23,770 bases of DNA. Source: Thermoplasmata archaeon. Lineage in GTDB: Archaea > Thermoplasmatota > Thermoplasmata > Lutacidiplasmatales > UBA184. The stretch lies in NCBI GenBank assembly GCA_030040035.1, contig JASHUJ010000088.1, positions 1-23,770 of the forward strand, read 5' to 3'. The notes beneath the pieces are model-generated. The model ran no database searches, was not told the origin of the DNA, and saw nothing but the letters and a program-made list of their open reading frames with translations. This document shows, one piece after another, positions 22,703-23,770 of the stretch (position 1 is its first letter; each line of letters opens with the position of its first letter). Both the position numbers and the translations under genes were made by a program.

Positions 22703-23689
22703 TTATGCCACCTCGCCGCCGTCCGCCCGGGAGCGTACGACTAAGCGAGCGCCCACCCCGATTATGAGCATGATGGCGAGCAGGACGAGGGCCGCGCCCC
22801 AAGCCGCCGCTTGAAGGTTCTCGAAGTTCGAGCCGAAGTTGTTGAAGATGAACGGGGTGATCGCGGCCGTCTGCGCGTTCAGGTTGGTGAACCAGTACGC
22901 GCTGCCTCCGGCCGTCAGGAGGAGCGTCGCGGTGTCTCCCGCGGCCCGGGAGGCGGCCAGCAACATGCCCGTAACCAGCGCTCCCCGCGAGCTCCCGAGC
23001 GCGATCCGTAGGGCCACCCGATGGCGGGGAAAGCCGAGCGCGAGCGCGGACTCCCGGAGCGCCCGAGGGACCGTCCGGAGGGCTTCCTCGGTCGCCCGGA
23101 TCGCGATCGGCAGCATGAGGACCCCGAGCGCGACGCCGCCCGAGAGGGCGCTGAGCGCGGCGTAGTGGTCGAAGTAGAGGAAGAGGGAGAAGACGAAGAC
23201 CCCGATGATGATGGTCGGGACCCCCGTCATGACGTCGGACAGGAAGCTTACGGTCTGCGCGAACCGGCCCCGACCGTACTCCGACAGGTAGACGCCCGCG
23301 AGCACCCCGCCGGGAACGGCGATCAGCGAGCCGATCCCGAGCATGATGAGCGTGCCCTGGATCTCGGGCCCGATCCCGCCCGCGGAGCAGGTGATCCCGG
23401 GCTTCGGGTTGCACCCGAGCGGCGGGAGCGACGTGTAGAACGCCGGGCGGATCACCTCCGCCCCGCCGTACTGGATCGCCGTGTACAGCACGCTCGCGAA
23501 GGGGGCGAGCGCGCCGACGAGGCATGCCGCCGCTAGCGCGACGAACGCCCACTGCGCGACGCGGCGTCGGAGCAGGCGGCGGGACCAAGCCGCCCGGAAC
23601 CCCTCCGCCGCGTGCGCCCGGCTCTCCAGCGAGTCCACCGTCGTCGAGGACGGGGAACGGCCGATCGCGTCCGGCGAGACCGGGATCAC
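22703..23689 (-). CDS. pstA: Phosphate ABC transporter permease
   Basis: The protein has 328 residues with about six membrane segments. The first lies near 45-70, and an external loop follows with Cys93 and Cys101. TGVPTIIIGVFVF (155-167) and LPIAIRATEEALRTVP (193-208) are characteristic PstA sequences. The EAA loop is ESALALGFPRHRVALRIAL (213-231), and the AGDTATLLLTAGG stretch (250-262) is also diagnostic. It forms the phosphate channel with PstC. The GTG at 23689 is the first available start; a second GTG at residue 18 is possible, since the first 40 residues are polar and poorly conserved in look. Confidence 0.95.
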   Translation of the reverse strand: MIPVSPDAIGRSPSSTTVDSLESRAHAAEGFRAAWSRRLLRRRVAQWAFVALAAACLVGALAPFASVLYTAIQYGGAEVIRPAFYTSLPPLGCNPKPGITCSAGGIGPEIQGTLIMLGIGSLIAVPGGVLAGVYLSEYGRGRFAQTVSFLSDVMTGVPTIIIGVFVFSLFLYFDHYAALSALSGGVALGVLMLPIAIRATEEALRTVPRALRESALALGFPRHRVALRIALGSSRGALVTGMLLAASRAAGDTATLLLTAGGSAYWFTNLNAQTAAITPFIFNNFGSNFENLQAAAWGAALVLLAIMLIIGVGARLVVRSRADGGEVA

Positions 23690-23770
23690 GGGCCCCGCGG
23701 CGAGCGTCCGGCGCAGGGAGGCTCGCCCCCGCCGCCCGTATCCATCTCCTTCGGCCGCCCGGCTCGTGGA
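23686..23770 (-). CDS. Possible 3' end of pstC (cut by window edge)
   Basis: One minus-strand frame is open from the window edge to a TGA at 23688-23686 that overlaps the pstA GTG as GTGA. This is the same coupling seen elsewhere in the window, and pstC is the usual gene before pstA. The 27 visible residues are Gly/Pro/Arg-rich and show no family motif. The frame of pstA itself is also open here. The call rests on gene order and the overlap alone. Confidence 0.25.
   Translation of the reverse strand, partial: PRAGRPKEMDTGGGGEPPCAGRSPRGP

Overview
The window is strongly GC-rich and most likely comes from an archaeon. A hand count gives 41 G/C of 60 at 12661-12720. The archaeal evidence is TATA-box promoters of the TTTATA(T) type about 25-40 bases before start codons, a transcript that looks leaderless (ABC binding protein, TATA 16966-16972, ATG 16996), an archaeal-type short triose-phosphate isomerase, a GH57/GH15/GT4 polyglucan cluster, and a KaiC/RAD55-like membrane protein. 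A high-GC member of the Thermoplasmatota would fit, but this is an inference and no rRNA or tRNA is present to confirm it. No CRISPR array, transposase or integrase was seen.

Layout. 1-3958: the 3' end of a 2-hydroxyacid dehydrogenase on +, then on - a large membrane/coiled-coil/RecA-like protein and the methyltransferase upstream of it. 3959-5051: a divergent promoter region, a DUF998 membrane protein and a small zinc-ribbon protein, with the two genes overlapping by 4 bases. 5091-7211 (-): AMP-forming acetyl-CoA synthetase. 7454-9807 (+): a small acidic protein, triose-phosphate isomerase with an unresolved start, and a GT4 glycogen-synthase-like glycosyltransferase. 9808-11975: a block less GC-rich than its surroundings, with a two-gene operon (unknown protein plus nucleotidyltransferase-fold protein) and a convergent orphan membrane protein (hand count 31 of 60 G/C at 11401-11460). 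11976-16938: GH57 amylase, a CADD/PqqC-like di-iron protein (-), GH15 glucoamylase and ROK sugar kinase. 16996-21300: a complete carbohydrate ABC importer (binding protein, two permeases, ATPase). 21361-21927: APS-kinase-like cysC. 21944-23770 (-): pstB, pstA and perhaps the end of pstC.

How it fits together. The GT4 enzyme probably builds an alpha-glucan store. The GH57 and GH15 enzymes have no signal peptide and so probably break it down inside the cell. The ROK kinase would phosphorylate the released glucose, and TpiA belongs to lower glycolysis. The ABC importer brings in sugars, the Pst system phosphate, and Acs activates acetate. The block at 9808-11975 interrupts this metabolic locus and is the most likely acquired or undescribed element. 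Other points worth following are the degenerate RecA domain at the end of the 884-residue membrane protein, the near-exact residue match of the di-iron protein to the self-sacrificing p-aminobenzoate synthase CADD, and the lack of a convincing start codon for tpiA.
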